Source of the DNA: JBBQSF01 sp038214085 | Lineage (GTDB): Bacteria; Bacteroidota; Bacteroidia; Bacteroidales; CG2-30-32-10 | Length of the DNA: 49,883 bases | Direction of reading: 5' to 3' | Assembly (NCBI GenBank): GCA_038214085.1 | Contig: JBBQSF010000005.1 | Coordinates: 1-49,883, forward strand | In this document: positions 16,225 to 24,999 of the stretch, one piece after another | Layout of the letters: each line of letters begins with the position of its first letter | Position numbering within the stretch: position 1 is the stretch's first letter | Made by a program: the position numbers and the translations under genes | The notes under the pieces: generated by a model | Seen by the model: the letters and a program-made list of their open reading frames with translations, nothing else | The model's database searches: none | Told to the model about the DNA's origin: nothing

Positions 16225-17004
16225 TCACTTCTCTTCAAAATCAATTCTCACACTCTCTTTTAAATTAAGGCCAAGCAAGCCAGAAGCATTGCCTTGGTTA
16301 ATGGCAATTTCCAGTTGCCCTGAAGTGCCAAACAAAGCGAGTTTTTCGCCTGCTTCAACATCCTTGTATGATTTGCTGAGTTTACTGATATCGTATCCCC
16401 TGAATGAGATTGTGTAATGACGGCCTTTCCCGATTTCTCTGAATAGTTTTTCGGATATATTTGTAATCACATTATCGTAACCATCAATATAAATAACACT
16501 TCCTTTTATTGAATCTGTATCCATAATTGGTGCAATGTGAAGAAGGGTAATAAGTGTTGATCTCTCTTCGCCCAGGCTTTCCAGTTTTTCTCCTTTTGCA
16601 AGCAAACATGCAGCTTTTACAAAAACATCACGGGTGGGAAATGTAAAATAATCACTGTCCTGCATTATATTCAGTTCTATTATCTTTTCTGGTTTCGAAT
16701 CAAATATCAGTGAAAATATTCCATTGTCCGAACCAATAAAATAATGTCCATCGTAAAGAATTGCTGTGTGTGGCGATTCTATTGTTGATTCAGAATTTAC
16801 TGCAATAATATGGATGGTTCCTTTCGGGAAATTAATGTATGTATTTCGAATCACAAACGAAGCAGGTTCAAGATCAAAGACTGGAATATTGTGAGTGATA
16901 TCAACAATTTTTGCTTCAGGATATTGTGAGTATATCGCTCCCTTTACCGATCCAACATAGTGATCGCGTAGTCCCCAGTCGCTTGTTAATGTTATTATTG
17001 CCAT
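16225..17004 (-). CDS. SAM hydroxide adenosyltransferase (DUF62 / chlorinase-fluorinase family)
   Basis: Splits S-adenosylmethionine into adenosine and methionine, using hydroxide. The 259-aa protein starts ITLTSDWGLRDHYVGSVKGA, the family signature (T-S-D-W/F-G); the expected ITHNIPVFD and FIGSDNGIF motifs follow, as does the C-terminal domain with LALFGTSGQLEIAINQGNAS. True fluorinases and chlorinases are rare, so the hydrolase activity is the default reading. It is divergent from phoH across a short shared control region. Confidence 0.88.
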   Translation of the reverse strand: MAIITLTSDWGLRDHYVGSVKGAIYSQYPEAKIVDITHNIPVFDLEPASFVIRNTYINFPKGTIHIIAVNSESTIESPHTAILYDGHYFIGSDNGIFSLIFDSKPEKIIELNIMQDSDYFTFPTRDVFVKAACLLAKGEKLESLGEERSTLITLLHIAPIMDTDSIKGSVIYIDGYDNVITNISEKLFREIGKGRHYTISFRGYDISKLSKSYKDVEAGEKLALFGTSGQLEIAINQGNASGLLGLNLKESVRIDFEEK

Positions 17005-17099
17005 GGGCTAAATCAAAGAATTGATGCGAAAAAATTCCAAAAAATATTGTTACTTTGCGAGCTCTAATAAGCCATTCAAAAGTAGAAATATTTTTACAA

Positions 17100-18059
17100 A
17101 TGACAGAAAAAATATTTACCCTCGAATCGGTCAATCCGGTTGAGATATTCGGAATTAATGATGTGAATCTGGAATTGATTCGTCGTTTTTTTCCCAAAAT
17201 TAAAATTGTTTGCCGTGGCGAAATGATAAAAGTAATGGGCGATGAAGCTGAACTTAAGCTTTTTACTTCTCGTTTCGAAATGTTGTTATTGCATTACGAA
17301 AAATTCGGAAAAGTAACCGAACAGGATATCGAATATATAATGGACGCAAAGCAGTTGTATAAAAGCAGTGAAAACAGCGATTCCGACGTGCTCGTGCATG
17401 GCAAAAACGGAATGCCGATAAAAGCACGCACGGTTAACCAGCAAAAACTTGTGGATAGTTATGCTGAAAATGATATGATTTTCGCAATCGGACCTGCCGG
17501 TACAGGGAAAACATACACAGCAATGGCTTTGGCTGTTCGTGCCTTGAAAAATAAAGAAATTCGGCGTATTATTCTGACGCGTCCGGCAGTTGAGGCGGGG
17601 GAGAATCTGGGCTTTTTGCCTGGAGACCTTAAAGATAAGCTGGATCCCTATTTACAGCCACTTTATGATGCACTCAGAGATATGCTCCCTTCGCAAAAGC
17701 TTTATACTTACATGGAAGATGGAACTATTGAAGTTGCACCTCTTGCTTTTATGCGTGGACGTACACTCGAAAATGCATTTGCCATTTTAGATGAAGCACA
17801 AAACGCTACTGAAAAACAATTGAAAATGTTTCTTACCCGAATGGGGCGTAATTCAAAATTTATTATCACCGGAGATATCACGCAGATAGACCTTCCACGA
17901 AGTCAGTCATCTGGATTAGTTCAGGCCACTCGCATTCTTAAGAATATCCCAGGAATTGATATTGTAATGCTTGACGAACGAGATATCGTGAGGCACAAAC
18001 TTGTCACCAGAATTGTAGAAGCATACGGAAAAGAAGAAGACAAAATAATTAAATCCTAA
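17100..18059 (+). CDS. phoH: PhoH family protein (PhoH-like ATPase)
   Basis: Cytosolic P-loop ATPase of 319 aa, linked to RNA metabolism and often found near ybeY/ybeZ-type genes. Walker A is GPAGTGKT near residues 128-135, Walker B AILDEAQNAT near 226-235, with the conserved RPAVEAGENLGFLPGD and FIITGDITQIDLP motifs. The N-terminal region (about 1-70) looks like a small KH-like extension. The frame is open from a TTG at 17055, but ATG 17100 starts the conserved MTEKIFTLE segment; a near -7 box (TTACTTTG, 17050-17057) overlaps the longer start and argues against it. Likely first gene of an operon with purC 27 nt downstream. Confidence 0.92.
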   Translation: MTEKIFTLESVNPVEIFGINDVNLELIRRFFPKIKIVCRGEMIKVMGDEAELKLFTSRFEMLLLHYEKFGKVTEQDIEYIMDAKQLYKSSENSDSDVLVHGKNGMPIKARTVNQQKLVDSYAENDMIFAIGPAGTGKTYTAMALAVRALKNKEIRRIILTRPAVEAGENLGFLPGDLKDKLDPYLQPLYDALRDMLPSQKLYTYMEDGTIEVAPLAFMRGRTLENAFAILDEAQNATEKQLKMFLTRMGRNSKFIITGDITQIDLPRSQSSGLVQATRILKNIPGIDIVMLDERDIVRHKLVTRIVEAYGKEEDKIIKS

Positions 18060-18086
18060 TTATATAAATCTTAAAATTTTATTAAC

Positions 18087-19034
18087 ATGCAAAACGCAGT
18101 TACAGCAACAAATTTTAAATTACCAAGGCAATCAAATTTTTATAAAGGAAAAGTTCGTGATGTGTACACAATTGGAAACGAATATCTGGTAATGGTTGTA
18201 AGCGACCGAATTTCTGCGTTTGATGTGGTTCTTCCCAAAGGTATTCCATTCAAAGGACAAGTGCTTAATCAGATTGCTGAAAAATTTCTTGATGCAACTG
18301 CTGATATTGTCCCCAATTGGAAAATTGTAAGTCCGGATCCAATGGTTACCATTGGTTACAACTGTGAAACATTTCCTGTTGAAATGATTGTTCGTGGTTA
18401 TTTAACAGGGAGTTCATGGCGAGAATATAAAAAAGGAGCAAGACAGATTTGTGGTGTCTCAATTCCTGATGGAATGATTGAACATCAGCGTTTTTCTGAC
18501 CCCATACTTACTCCTACAACTAAGGCAGAACAGGGAAGACACGATGAAAATATTTCACGCAATGAAATTATTTCCGAAGGTCTCGTTTCGGAAAAAGATT
18601 ATATTTTACTCGAAAAATATTCATTAGAACTTTTTCAGAGAGGTTCTGAAATTGCTGAAAAAATGGGGCTTATCCTTGTGGATACCAAATATGAATTCGG
18701 GAAAAAAGACGGAGAAATTATTCTTATTGACGAAATTCACACACCCGATTCCTCACGCTATTTTTATAAAGAAGGATATGATGAACGTTTAGCAAATGGT
18801 GAATCACAAAAACAACTTTCAAAAGAATTTGTACGCGAATGGCTTATGGCCAATGGTTTCCAGGGTGAACCTGACCAGCTGGTGCCCGAAATGACCGACG
18901 AAATAGTGAACAGTATTTCCGAAAGATATATTGAATTGTATGAAAATATTATTGGTGAACCTTTTGTAAAAGCTGATTCTGCTGATATTTTGAGAAGAAT
19001 TGAAACAAATATTCTTGGCTTTTTAAACAAATAA
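18087..19034 (+). CDS. purC: Phosphoribosylaminoimidazole-succinocarboxamide synthase
   Basis: Purine biosynthesis step joining CAIR and aspartate (ATP-dependent) to give SAICAR. At 315 aa it is the long form of SAICAR synthetase, closer in length to fungal and Bacteroidota enzymes than to the E. coli enzyme (237 aa). Recognisable segments are FYKGKVRDVYTIGNEYLVMV, SDRISAFDVVLP, MIVRGYLTGSSW, LILVDTKYEFGK and LIDEIHTPDSSRY. The latter motifs form the nucleotide and substrate sites. It sits between phoH and the aminotransferase, with gaps of 27 and 9 nt. Confidence 0.96.
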   Translation: MQNAVTATNFKLPRQSNFYKGKVRDVYTIGNEYLVMVVSDRISAFDVVLPKGIPFKGQVLNQIAEKFLDATADIVPNWKIVSPDPMVTIGYNCETFPVEMIVRGYLTGSSWREYKKGARQICGVSIPDGMIEHQRFSDPILTPTTKAEQGRHDENISRNEIISEGLVSEKDYILLEKYSLELFQRGSEIAEKMGLILVDTKYEFGKKDGEIILIDEIHTPDSSRYFYKEGYDERLANGESQKQLSKEFVREWLMANGFQGEPDQLVPEMTDEIVNSISERYIELYENIIGEPFVKADSADILRRIETNILGFLNK

Positions 19035-19043
19035 ATTAAAAAT

Positions 19044-20261
19044 ATGATACCCTTTTCACCGCCTCGTATCGATCAGAAAATAATTGATGAAGTTACAGCC
19101 GCTTTAAAATCCGGATGGATTACTACAGGTCCGCGTACAAAACTTTTCGAAAAAAAGATTGCTGAATATTGCAATGTAAGCAATGTGCTATGTCTGAATT
19201 CTGCAACAGCAGGTCTAGAGTTGATGTTGCGTTGGTTTGGAATAGGTGAAGGAGACGAGGTTATAGTTCCGGCTTACACTTATTGTGCAACAGCAAATGT
19301 AGTGTTTCATTGTGGCGCTAAACCTGTTTTTGTTGATGTAAAAAGCGATTTTAATATTGACCCCATAGAAATAGAAAAAGCAATTACACCACGTACAAAA
19401 GCGATAATTCCGGTGGATATTGCAGGGTGGCCATGTGATTATGATGAAATAAATGCTCTGGTGCGAAAACCTGCTGTACGTTCAATGTTTCAGCCATCAA
19501 ATCCTGAACAGAAATTGCTGGGAAAAATTCTGGTTCTTGCCGATGCTGCTCATTCTCTTGGTGCAATTTATAACGGAAAGCGAACAGGTGCATTAACTGA
19601 TGTTACAGTATTTTCTTTCCATGCAGTTAAAAATCTTACTACTTCCGAAGGGGGAGCAGTGTGCCTGAATCTTCCCGAATACTTTGATAAAAAAGCGATT
19701 TATGATTACCTATGCGTGAAATCGCTTCACGGTCAGAACAAAGATGCTATGGCCAAAACTAAGGTTGGCAGTTGGAAATATGATGTAGTGGAAGCCGGTT
19801 ACAAATTTAATATGACTGACATTCAGGCGGCAATGGGTTTGGTTGAACTTGAAAGGTACGATTCGGATATGCTGGTTCGCCGTAAAAAAATATTTGATCG
19901 ATATTCTGATCGATTCAAAAGCTGCAGTTGGGCAGTAGTTCCAGAATATCATACAAGTAAAAAGGTCTCGAGTTATCATGTTTATACTTTGCGGATTAAT
20001 TCCATTTCAGAAATTCAGCGCGATGAAATCATGCAATTGATTTTTGATAAAGAAGTTTCTGTAAATGTTCATTTTATTCCCGTTCCTATGATGTCATTTT
20101 ATAAAGAAAAAGGATATTCTATTGATGACTTCCCTGTCGCCTACAAGAATTATTCTTGCGAAATTTCTTTGCCTGTTTATTATGACCTTACCAATGATAT
20201 GGTGGATACTGTGATTGACGCCGTTATTCGTTCAGTTGAAGCAGTTAAGAAAATTGTATAA
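19044..20261 (+). CDS. DegT/DnrJ/EryC1/StrS-family PLP-dependent aminotransferase
   Basis: PLP enzyme that typically aminates a UDP- or dTDP-keto-sugar for surface glycans. The 405-aa protein shows the fold type I pattern: SATAGLELMLR (PLP phosphate region), VIVPAYTYCATANV, ADAAHSLGA near 166-174 with the PLP-ring Asp, and the Schiff-base lysine K196 in FHAVKNLTTSEGG. The C-terminal SVNVHFIPVPMM is also typical. Its stop abuts the start of the sugar transferase with no gap, so the two likely act on the same sugar, as in PglE/PglC-type pairs. The exact amino-sugar is unknown. Confidence 0.92.
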   Translation: MIPFSPPRIDQKIIDEVTAALKSGWITTGPRTKLFEKKIAEYCNVSNVLCLNSATAGLELMLRWFGIGEGDEVIVPAYTYCATANVVFHCGAKPVFVDVKSDFNIDPIEIEKAITPRTKAIIPVDIAGWPCDYDEINALVRKPAVRSMFQPSNPEQKLLGKILVLADAAHSLGAIYNGKRTGALTDVTVFSFHAVKNLTTSEGGAVCLNLPEYFDKKAIYDYLCVKSLHGQNKDAMAKTKVGSWKYDVVEAGYKFNMTDIQAAMGLVELERYDSDMLVRRKKIFDRYSDRFKSCSWAVVPEYHTSKKVSSYHVYTLRINSISEIQRDEIMQLIFDKEVSVNVHFIPVPMMSFYKEKGYSIDDFPVAYKNYSCEISLPVYYDLTNDMVDTVIDAVIRSVEAVKKIV

Positions 20262-20855
20262 ATGCTAAAACGAGGATTTGATATATTGTTTTCTTTTATT
20301 GGAATAATCCTATTGTTGCCAATATTTTTATTGATCATTATTTGGATTATTCTTGATTCCAGAGGCGGACCATTTTTCCTTCAAACTAGAGTTGGAAAAG
20401 CATCAAAAGATTTTAAAATTTATAAATTCCGAACCATGAATATCGGATCCGAAAAAAAAGGTTTACTCACCGTTGGAAAAAGAGACGCAAGAGTTACAAA
20501 ATCAGGATATTTTTTAAGAAAACACAAACTAGACGAATTGCCTCAGTTAATAAATGTTTTTATAGGCGATATGAGCCTGGTTGGGCCACGACCAGAAGTA
20601 CGTAAATATGTTGATCTGTATTCAGAAGGACAACTAAGGGTACTTACAGTAAGACCAGGTATTACAGATAACGCTTCTATAGCATATATCAATGAAAACG
20701 AAATTCTGGCAAAAGCGGAAAACCCTGAAGAAACGTATGTAAAGGAAGTAATGCCTGCAAAATTAAAAATAAACCTCGAATACATTGATAACAAAGGTTT
20801 TTTTAAAGATCTTCGCTTGATTTTAAAAACGTTAAAAAGAGTGCTCTGCAACTGA
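20262..20855 (+). CDS. Bacterial sugar transferase (PglC-like phosphoglycosyl transferase)
   Basis: Monotopic membrane enzyme moving a sugar-1-phosphate onto undecaprenyl phosphate, the first step of O-glycan, capsule or exopolysaccharide units. The N-terminal reentrant membrane helix is about residues 8-32. Family motifs KFRTM, the catalytic DE pair in DELPQLINVFIGDMSLVGPRP (split: DELPQL and GDMSLVGPRPE) and RPGIT are present. At 197 aa it is the minimal catalytic form without the N-terminal four-TM domain of WbaP. ATG 20262 follows directly after the aminotransferase stop. Confidence 0.92.
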   Translation: MLKRGFDILFSFIGIILLLPIFLLIIIWIILDSRGGPFFLQTRVGKASKDFKIYKFRTMNIGSEKKGLLTVGKRDARVTKSGYFLRKHKLDELPQLINVFIGDMSLVGPRPEVRKYVDLYSEGQLRVLTVRPGITDNASIAYINENEILAKAENPEETYVKEVMPAKLKINLEYIDNKGFFKDLRLILKTLKRVLCN

Positions 20856-20856
20856 C

Positions 20857-22221
20857 TTATGGAAGCGTAATCTTATAAATATCTGTTTCGCCATATCCAC
20901 CTTGCTTAGCCGAAGTATAAAACCCATTTTTCCCATCGGAAGAAATCCAGAAATAAGTATCGTCAAATACAGTGTTTAATGGATAACCAACGTTTTCAGG
21001 TATCGACCACAAACCGGATTCAGATAAAGTAGTGGAAAAAATATCAAATCCACCAATTCCAATATGGCCTGTTGAACTGAAATATAAAGTGCCATCGGGC
21101 AGGAGTATTGGGCTTATTTCATCATATTTTGAGTTAACCTCACCACCCAGATTAAATGGTTTTCCCCATTCACCAGTTGCGAGCATCTCCGACATATAAA
21201 TATCATAGCCTCCATATCCTCCGGGGCGGTCACTTGAAAAGAGCAATGTGTTTCCATCAGATGAAATATATGCCGAGCTTTCGTTGTCCTTAGTGTTAAT
21301 ATTAGGTCCAAGTTTTTTAGGGTTTTGCCATTTTTTTTTCTTCGACATTTCAGAATAAAAAATATCATATTTATCTCTTATTTTTCTCGAAAAATATAGT
21401 CTTCTTCCATCAGGTGTAATGCAATTAATAACGTCAGAATTAATGGAATTCATTTTAGCTCCCATCTTTTTGGGTTTAACCCATTTGTTGTCCTTAAATT
21501 GAGTGTAATAAATGTCATCAACGTATTCGTTCAGATTATCCTTTTGCCCGCCCAATGTACCCTTCCGCTTGGACGAAAAATAAATTTTTTTACCATCAAT
21601 GCTTTGCACTGCATTGAAATCTGAGTAAATTCCATTTAAAATTTTAAAGGGTTCAATCTTAATATTTATTGGTGTTGAAGTGATTTTTTTTGCATTGTTC
21701 GCAAGTGCAATACTTTGAGAAACTTCTTCTAAAAATTCACCATCCTTGTTTTTATCTGAAAGATATGATTTGAATTCAATGAAATATTTCAAAGCAGCAT
21801 CAAAATCATAGTTAAAATGATAGGCCTGTCCAAGATGAAGATATGCAAAAACAGGAGCAGAGGTTTCTTTATAACTATAACTGTATGCTGGGTCCGTTTT
21901 TTTTATGGCTTTTTCTAAATAAGGAATTGCATCAGTTTTTTTTAATGGTAAATTCAAAATGCACACACCAACATAAAAATTCAGATTTGCATTGTAAATA
22001 TCAGTTGCCAATAACTTTTTAAATAAAATTAGCGATTCCCCAAAGTATCCATAATTAAACAAATCCTGAGCATCCATATACATCAGTTTGAAATCCGTTT
22101 TTGATAGTTTTGGATTTGGAGTATTGTAATAGCTTTTATTAATGAATTTCGTTGAGGGCGGAATCTCAGCGAATGAATTAATTTGAAAAATCAAAAATAC
22201 GATCAACGCAATATTTTTCAT
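20857..22221 (-). CDS. Exported TPR and PD40 (WD40-like) repeat protein without OmpA domain
   Basis: A signal peptide (about 1-18) leads into a TPR-like helical region (about 40-165, for example LFNYGYFGESLILFKKLL) and a PD40/TolB-like beta-propeller (about 190-454). The propeller has repeated DGKKIYFSSKR, DGRRLYFSRKI, DGNTLLFSSDRPGGYGGYDIY and DGTLYFSSTGHIGIGGFDIF blades. This layout is the front part of the PorE/OmpA-type proteins of Bacteroidota, which normally continue into an OmpA peptidoglycan-binding domain. Here the gene stops cleanly after the propeller (454 aa). The function is unknown, likely periplasmic. A TAnnTTTG box lies just upstream. The stop is 1 nt from the convergent sugar transferase stop. 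Confidence 0.8.
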   Translation of the reverse strand: MKNIALIVFLIFQINSFAEIPPSTKFINKSYYNTPNPKLSKTDFKLMYMDAQDLFNYGYFGESLILFKKLLATDIYNANLNFYVGVCILNLPLKKTDAIPYLEKAIKKTDPAYSYSYKETSAPVFAYLHLGQAYHFNYDFDAALKYFIEFKSYLSDKNKDGEFLEEVSQSIALANNAKKITSTPINIKIEPFKILNGIYSDFNAVQSIDGKKIYFSSKRKGTLGGQKDNLNEYVDDIYYTQFKDNKWVKPKKMGAKMNSINSDVINCITPDGRRLYFSRKIRDKYDIFYSEMSKKKKWQNPKKLGPNINTKDNESSAYISSDGNTLLFSSDRPGGYGGYDIYMSEMLATGEWGKPFNLGGEVNSKYDEISPILLPDGTLYFSSTGHIGIGGFDIFSTTLSESGLWSIPENVGYPLNTVFDDTYFWISSDGKNGFYTSAKQGGYGETDIYKITLP

Positions 22222-22238
22222 ATATAATAATGTGTCAT

Positions 22239-22246
22239 CAAATTTA
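22239..22246 (-). promoter_or_regulatory. -7 promoter box for the TPR/PD40 gene
   Basis: The minus strand reads TAAATTTG, an exact TAnnTTTG match 17 nt before the ATG. It lies between the mazG stop and the TPR/PD40 start, suggesting separate transcription from mazG. Confidence 0.5.
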
Positions 22247-22253
22247 GGAAAAA

Positions 22254-23030
22254 TTAATCAATTTCATTTTGCTTTGCCTCATTCCAAAAAACGTCCATTT
22301 CTGTTAACGACATATCATGTAAAGATTTGCCATTTATTTTAGCTTGCTTTTCAAGATGTGCAAATCGTTTGATAAATTTCTTATTTGTCCGCTCTAATGC
22401 CGATTCCGGGTTTACATCAATAAATCGAGAATAATTAATCAATGCAAAAAGTAAATCTCCAAATTCAGATTCTATTTTTACAAGCGATTCTTTCGATTCT
22501 ACTTCATGCTTTAATTCGTTGAGTTCTTCAATAACTTTATCCCATACCTGCTGTGGGTTTTCCCAATCAAATCCCACTCCACGAGCTTTGTCCTGAATAC
22601 GATATGCTTTGATTAATGCAGGCAATGTTGCGGGAACTCCTGATAAAACTGTACGGCCTTTTTCCTGAAGTTTTATTTTTTCCCAATTGTTTTTAACATC
22701 TTCATCATTTTCTACTTTAACATCGCCAAATATATGCGGATGCCGTCTTATTAATTTTTCATTTATTGCTTCAAAAACATTTTTAATTTCAAAAAGCTTT
22801 TTTTCGGATGCAATTTTTGAATAAAAAACAATATGAAGCATTAAATCACCAAGTTCTCCGCATATTTCATCATATTTTTTTTCAGTAATGGCATCTGCAA
22901 GTTCGTATGTTTCCTCAATAGTAAGATGACGTAACGATTCAAATGTCTGTTTTTTATCCCAGGGACAATTTTCTCTCAGGTTGTCCATTATATCAAGCAA
23001 TCGCTGAAATTCTTTTTGTGTTTCGGTCAT
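22254..23030 (-). CDS. mazG: Nucleoside triphosphate pyrophosphohydrolase MazG
   Basis: Hydrolyses (d)NTPs to NMP and pyrophosphate and lowers stress-related nucleotides. The 258-aa protein has the tandem MazG organisation of the E. coli enzyme (263 aa). The N-terminal unit has ENCPWDKKQTFESLRHLTIEE and the metal-binding ELGDLMLHIVFYSKIA; the C-terminal unit has GVGFDWEN and EFGDLLFALINYSR. ATG 23030 begins MTETQKEFQRLLDIMDNLR, the usual start. A TAACTTTG box lies 14 nt upstream. It is divergent from the PagL-like gene. Confidence 0.95.
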   Translation of the reverse strand: MTETQKEFQRLLDIMDNLRENCPWDKKQTFESLRHLTIEETYELADAITEKKYDEICGELGDLMLHIVFYSKIASEKKLFEIKNVFEAINEKLIRRHPHIFGDVKVENDEDVKNNWEKIKLQEKGRTVLSGVPATLPALIKAYRIQDKARGVGFDWENPQQVWDKVIEELNELKHEVESKESLVKIESEFGDLLFALINYSRFIDVNPESALERTNKKFIKRFAHLEKQAKINGKSLHDMSLTEMDVFWNEAKQNEID

Positions 23031-23043
23031 GGATGTTTTTTTG

Positions 23044-23051
23044 CAAAGTTA
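23044..23051 (-). promoter_or_regulatory. -7 promoter box for mazG
   Basis: The minus strand reads TAACTTTG, an exact TAnnTTTG match close to the mazG ATG. Confidence 0.5.
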
Positions 23052-23132
23052 TACCAAATGCCATAATAATGAAGCTCTAAGATTATTTTTATTTGAATTA
23101 ATTTTGTATCATAGCCAAAATCGTTTTTTTAA

Positions 23133-23140
23133 TAACTTTG
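23133..23140 (+). promoter_or_regulatory. -7 promoter box for the PagL-like gene
   Basis: TAACTTTG matches TAnnTTTG exactly. It overlaps the upstream in-frame start at 23138, which supports ATG 23171 as the real start. Confidence 0.55.
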
Positions 23141-23170
23141 TCCAATCTCTTCAGAATTCAGAGAATTTGC

Positions 23171-24265
23171 ATGAATACTTTAAAAATTTTCCTTCTTGTC
23201 CTGCTGCTGGCTTTTTCAGAATCTGTGTTTTCTCAGCAGCTTAAGAATTCTTCTGTTCAGTTTGAATCAAAATATCATTATGGCTTTTTGATGAGTCACC
23301 GGCCAATGATGAGACATCTGCAACAGGCGCATACTCAAGGAATGGAGTTCTGCATAAGCAAGCAAACCAATGGAGAAAAGCTCTGGCAGGCTTATCACGA
23401 TTACCCTGTTATAGGAGTAATGTATTTGAATAGCTCTCTCGGAAACCATGATGTTTTAGGAAATGTAAATGCGCTTTATGCTTTTCTGAATTTTCATCTT
23501 ACTCCCATAAAAAAAACAACACTAAATTTCAGATTTGCAGCAGGAATTGGTTACCTATCAAATAAATTCGACAGATTGAACAACTATAAAAATATTGCCA
23601 TTGGTTCCCATTTTAATGCTTCTATTGATATGTCGTATGAACTCAGATACGCACTTTCTGATAAATTTCAATTTGCCTCAGGCTTGGGTTTGACACATTT
23701 TTCAAATGGTGCATTTAAAACTCCAAACTTGGGAGTTAATATCCCATCACTTAATGCCGGAATTACATACGTAATCAACCCGGTAAATCGTTTTGTCCCA
23801 ACTCAAAAGGACAGTCTGAAAAGAAAATCTGAAATTTATACAATTTTTTCGGGTGGTATGAAACAGGTTTATCCGGCATGTGGTGATTATTATGCTGCAT
23901 TTACATGGTCTTCAGCTTATGCATTGCCTTTAAGCCCAAAACGGAAATTTAGCGTTGGCCTCGATTTTTTTCTTGATTACTCCAATCTTCGTTCATTAAA
24001 AAGAATCAATGAACTTCCTAAGCACGATTTTCAGGTTTATAAAGCTGGTATATTTGTCGGTCATCAAATTGTTTTTTCAAATCTGACTTTTTTAACCGAA
24101 CTGGGATATTATTACCGGACTTTATATAAGGCCGATGGATTTGTGTATACCCGAATCGGTTTAAGATACAAATTCAATAAACATTTTTTTGCCAATCTTA
24201 GTTTGAAAACGCATTATGCTAAAGCTGATTTTCTCGAATGGGGAATTGGATACAAAATAAAATAA
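23171..24265 (+). CDS. PagL-like acyloxyacyl hydrolase (lipid A 3-O-deacylase family)
   Basis: Outer-membrane enzyme expected to remove an acyl chain from lipid A. A signal peptide spans about 1-21 (cleavage after VFS or FSQ). A beta-barrel-like mature part contains the PagL catalytic signature LTHFSNGA near residues 174-181, with H176 and S178 as the catalytic pair. At 364 aa it is about twice the length of Pseudomonas PagL; Bacteroidota members are commonly longer, with a further beta-rich half (about 215-364). The frame extends to 23138, but that start lies inside the promoter box. Its stop overlaps the next ATG by one base (TAATG), so the GIN lipoprotein is coupled to it. Confidence 0.85.
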   Translation: MNTLKIFLLVLLLAFSESVFSQQLKNSSVQFESKYHYGFLMSHRPMMRHLQQAHTQGMEFCISKQTNGEKLWQAYHDYPVIGVMYLNSSLGNHDVLGNVNALYAFLNFHLTPIKKTTLNFRFAAGIGYLSNKFDRLNNYKNIAIGSHFNASIDMSYELRYALSDKFQFASGLGLTHFSNGAFKTPNLGVNIPSLNAGITYVINPVNRFVPTQKDSLKRKSEIYTIFSGGMKQVYPACGDYYAAFTWSSAYALPLSPKRKFSVGLDFFLDYSNLRSLKRINELPKHDFQVYKAGIFVGHQIVFSNLTFLTELGYYYRTLYKADGFVYTRIGLRYKFNKHFFANLSLKTHYAKADFLEWGIGYKIK

Positions 24266-24999
24266 TGAAAAAAATATTTACTGGCTTTTTAGTATTAATA
24301 ATCTTCTTTTCGTGCAAAAAGGATAATCAATGCGATTGTTTGAAAAGTACCGGCGAAGTTACTACTGAAGTCAGAGAAATAGCACCATTTTCGAGTATTG
24401 TGTTGAAGCATAATATCAACTTGTTTATAAAGCAGGACAGCGTTTTTTCCTGTATTGTAGAAGCTGGCGAAAATCTTTTACCAGAAATTATTACAAAAGT
24501 TGAAGACGGAAAACTCACAATCAGTAACGAAAACAAATGCAATTGGGTTCGAAGTTTTAAAAAAGAGATCAATGTTTATTTAACATTCAGAAATTTGAAC
24601 TTATTTGAATATCGAGGATCTGGAAATATATACTGTGCTGATACCCTTTTCCTCGATTCTCTCCGTTTCGACAGTTGGGACGGAAGCGGTAAAGCAAATT
24701 TTTTGCTGCATACAAAATCTTCTCAGTTTAATTTACACACTGGACCGGCTGATCTTGATGTTTCTGGTTTTTCAGGTGTAAATTATTTGTATTCAGCTGG
24801 TAACGGTAAAGCGGATCTGGTAAATTTAAACACAGGTTACACATTTCTTACATCCAAATCAACAAACAATACTTTTGTTTATGCTACAAAAGAATTATTT
24901 GTATGGATAGATTATATCGGGGATGTATATTATAAGGGAAGTCCTTATTTAATTGATGAAAAATATACAGGATCAGGAAAACTCTTGCCGCTCAATTAA
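24265..24999 (+). CDS. Head-GIN domain (DUF2807) lipoprotein
   Basis: 244-aa lipoprotein with signal peptide and lipobox FFSC (Cys near residue 16). The mature part has the DUF2807 pattern: an N-terminal REIAPFSSIVLKHNINLFIKQ segment (described in part), short beta repeats such as EYRGSGNIY, DGSGKANF, GNGKADL, and the closing GSGKLLPL. Such domains form right-handed beta-helices on the Bacteroidota surface. The exact function is unknown. The longer frame from 24238 adds nine residues before the signal peptide and is disfavoured. Convergent with proS: the two stop codons overlap. Confidence 0.85.
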   Translation: MKKIFTGFLVLIIFFSCKKDNQCDCLKSTGEVTTEVREIAPFSSIVLKHNINLFIKQDSVFSCIVEAGENLLPEIITKVEDGKLTISNENKCNWVRSFKKEINVYLTFRNLNLFEYRGSGNIYCADTLFLDSLRFDSWDGSGKANFLLHTKSSQFNLHTGPADLDVSGFSGVNYLYSAGNGKADLVNLNTGYTFLTSKSTNNTFVYATKELFVWIDYIGDVYYKGSPYLIDEKYTGSGKLLPLN

